Origin: JBOGXF01 sp050694275
GTDB taxonomy: Bacteria; Actinomycetota; CADDZG01; WHSQ01
Assembly (NCBI GenBank): GCA_050694275.1
Contig: JBOGXF010000096.1
Location: forward strand, 1-14,863
Reading direction: 5' to 3'
DNA length: 14,863 bases
The notes beneath the pieces are model-generated. The model was given only the letters and a program-made list of their open reading frames with translations, was not told where the DNA came from and did not search any database. Both the position numbers and the translations under genes were made by a program. Position 1 is the first letter of the stretch, and every line of letters begins with the position of its first letter. Shown one piece after another: positions 14,212-14,863 of this stretch.

Positions 14212-14583
14212 ATGGCAGAAGACGATAGGCCACTCGTCGACAGGCCACTCGTCGACAGGGCGCGGGACCTTGCCGCGGAAGTGGGAGAAGCCGCCGCGGG
14301 GAGAGTTGCACCCGACACTGGTGATTCGGGCGCGGTCGCGTCGGCCCGCCGTCTCGTGGCCGAGACCGCGGCCACCGGCGTCGAGGCCGCGGCCCGCAAG
14401 AAGCCGACGAGGCGCAAGAAGACGACCGCCCGCAGGAAGCCCGCGGCCCGCAAGAAGCCGACGAGGCGCAAGAAGACGACCGCACGTAGGAAGCCCGCGG
14501 CCCGCAGGAAGCCCGCGGCCCGCAAGAAGACCACGGCGCGTCGAAAGCCGACCGCCCGCAGGAAGTCCACTCGGCGCAGGTAG
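14212..14583 (+). CDS. Small histone H1-like, Lys/Arg/Ala-rich DNA-binding protein
   Basis: A 123-residue protein in two halves. Residues 1-60 are mildly acidic and Ala-rich (12 Asp/Glu, 7 Arg), with a tandem DRPLV repeat at 5-14 and possible amphipathic helix around 16-30. Residues 61-123 contain 35 Lys/Arg and no Asp/Glu, built from ARKKPT, RRKKTT and ARRKPA blocks, and resemble the tails of eukaryotic H1, chlamydial Hc proteins and actinobacterial HupB. No HU fold (about 90 residues) precedes the tail, so this is not HupB. The ATG at 14212 is preferred because GGGGAGG (14197-14203) is eight bases upstream; a GTG at 14203 is the alternative. Non-specific nucleic-acid binding or nucleoid compaction is inferred from composition only. 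It lies between atpC and murA with its own probable leader. Confidence 0.7.
   Translation: MAEDDRPLVDRPLVDRARDLAAEVGEAAAGRVAPDTGDSGAVASARRLVAETAATGVEAAARKKPTRRKKTTARRKPAARKKPTRRKKTTARRKPAARRKPAARKKTTARRKPTARRKSTRRR
14227..14256 (+). repeat. 15-bp perfect tandem duplication inside the H1-like gene
   Basis: AGGCCACTCGTCGAC occurs twice in direct succession, encoding the doubled RPLVD of residues 6-15. The copies are identical, suggesting a recent slippage event; because 15 is a multiple of three, the frame is kept. Confidence 0.85.
14392..14499 (+). repeat. 54-bp tandem repeat, two copies, inside the H1-like gene
   Basis: Positions 14392-14445 and 14446-14499 are near-identical; I see two substitutions, both near the end of the second copy and both silent. 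Each encodes the same 18 residues, beginning ARKKPTRRKK. Shorter degenerate blocks of the same motif continue to the stop codon. The unit is a multiple of three, so copy number can change without a frameshift. Confidence 0.88.
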
Positions 14584-14601
14584 GCACCACTCCGCCCGGC
14601 T

Positions 14602-14607
14602 TAGCAT
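14602..14607 (+). promoter_or_regulatory. Candidate -10 element of murA (leaderless)
   Basis: TAGCAT fits TANNNT and ends six bases before the murA GTG, so transcription would begin almost exactly at the start codon. No Shine-Dalgarno lies in the gap (TCAAGC). The H1-like gene ends only 30 bases before murA, so this promoter would sit right behind its stop codon. Confidence 0.45.
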
Positions 14608-14613
14608 TCAAGC

Positions 14614-14863
14614 GTGCGTAAATCCGTAATCGACGGCCCCTGCTCGCTTCGGGGCGAAGTCGCCATCAGCGGCGCGAAGAACTCGGCCCTTAAGCTCATG
14701 GCCGCGTCGCTTCTGGTACCGGGAGAGGTCGTCCTGGAGGGAGTGCCGCGCATCACCGACGTCTCCCTCATGGTCTCGGTCCTCGAGAAACTCGGCGCCA
14801 AGGTGTCCTTCGAGGCGAACACCCTGAAGATCGACGCTTCCGGAGAGCTGAGCGAGGAAACCC
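14614..14863 (+). CDS. murA: UDP-N-acetylglucosamine 1-carboxyvinyltransferase (MurA), 5' part
   Basis: The frame opens with GTG at 14614 and runs off the window after 83 codons. The N-terminus (GPCSLRGEVAISGAKNSALKLMAASLL) is the MurA/EPSP-synthase-type opening. Lys22 and Asn23 in the SGAKN motif fall at exactly the E. coli numbering, which supports this start. GVPRITDVSLMVSVLEKLGAKV (about 44-65) continues the first inside-out barrel repeat. MurA transfers enolpyruvate from PEP to UDP-GlcNAc, the first committed step of peptidoglycan synthesis, in the cytoplasm. The catalytic-loop Cys (E. coli Cys115; Asp in some fosfomycin-resistant actinobacteria) lies beyond the window, so drug sensitivity cannot be judged. 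MurA after the atp operon is common in actinobacteria. Confidence 0.93.
   Translation, partial: MRKSVIDGPCSLRGEVAISGAKNSALKLMAASLLVPGEVVLEGVPRITDVSLMVSVLEKLGAKVSFEANTLKIDASGELSEET

Noticed and set aside
14392..14499. Possible CRISPR or intergenic repeat array
   Set aside because: The two 54-bp copies are directly adjacent with no spacers and lie in frame inside a coding sequence.
14175..14607. Minus-strand open frames with LRAVGFLRA-like hydrophobic repeats
   Set aside because: They are the reverse complement of the repetitive Lys/Arg codons of the H1-like gene. The plus-strand gene has the good ribosome site and a sensible composition.

Overview
The window is 14.9 kb of G+C-rich, densely coding chromosome. 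It most likely comes from an actinobacterium (Actinomycetota). The gene order sua5 / low-molecular-weight phosphatase / rpiB / glyA / wecA-type transferase / atp operon / murA is a conserved chromosomal backbone in that phylum, and a related order occurs in Bacillus. RpiB lacks the usual cysteine and has the glutamate variant described in mycobacteria, and AtpA has an actinobacterial-style C-terminal tail. Separate atpF and atpH genes (no b-delta fusion) argue against Mycobacterium and its close relatives. A pilT gene and the c-subunit sequence fit a deep-branching class better, but the class cannot be fixed by reading alone. No insertion sequence, prophage, CRISPR array, tRNA or rRNA is visible, and no gene-free stretch exceeds 300 bases.

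Layout. 1-208: the 3' end of a Sua5/TsaC threonylcarbamoyl-AMP synthase. 190-1686 (minus strand): a complete M32 carboxypeptidase Taq, convergent with sua5 and divergent from the next gene. 1742-2272: a YwlE-like low-molecular-weight phosphatase. 2357-3628: a solitary PilT-type ATPase. 3710-6542: rpiB, glyA and a WecA/TagO-type glycosyl-phosphate transferase, overlapping by a few bases as one transcription unit and followed by a strong hairpin. 6543-6741: a 199-base regulatory region with that hairpin, a textbook Rex (NADH/NAD+ sensor) operator and a -10-like hexamer. 6742-14121: the full F-type ATP synthase operon atpZ-atpI-atpB-E-F-H-A-G-D-C. 14212-14583: a small histone H1-like basic protein with tandem repeats. 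14614-14863: the start of murA, cut by the window edge.

How it fits together. Most of this is housekeeping: tRNA t6A modification, pentose phosphate and one-carbon metabolism, lipid-linked glycan and peptidoglycan precursor synthesis, and the proton-driven ATP synthase. The most informative non-coding signal is the Rex operator just upstream of the inferred atp promoter, which predicts that ATP synthase expression follows cellular redox state. Several genes that head transcription units (the M32 peptidase, rpiB, murA) have a TANNNT-like hexamer 6-8 bases before the start codon and no Shine-Dalgarno sequence, suggesting leaderless mRNAs. Most operon-internal genes have clear ribosome sites or stop/start overlaps.

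I see no wholly new multi-gene system here. The points most worth following are the Rex site, the palindrome in front of rpiB, the H1-like protein without an HU domain, the lone pilT in a housekeeping cluster, and the leucine at the specificity position of the YwlE-like phosphatase.
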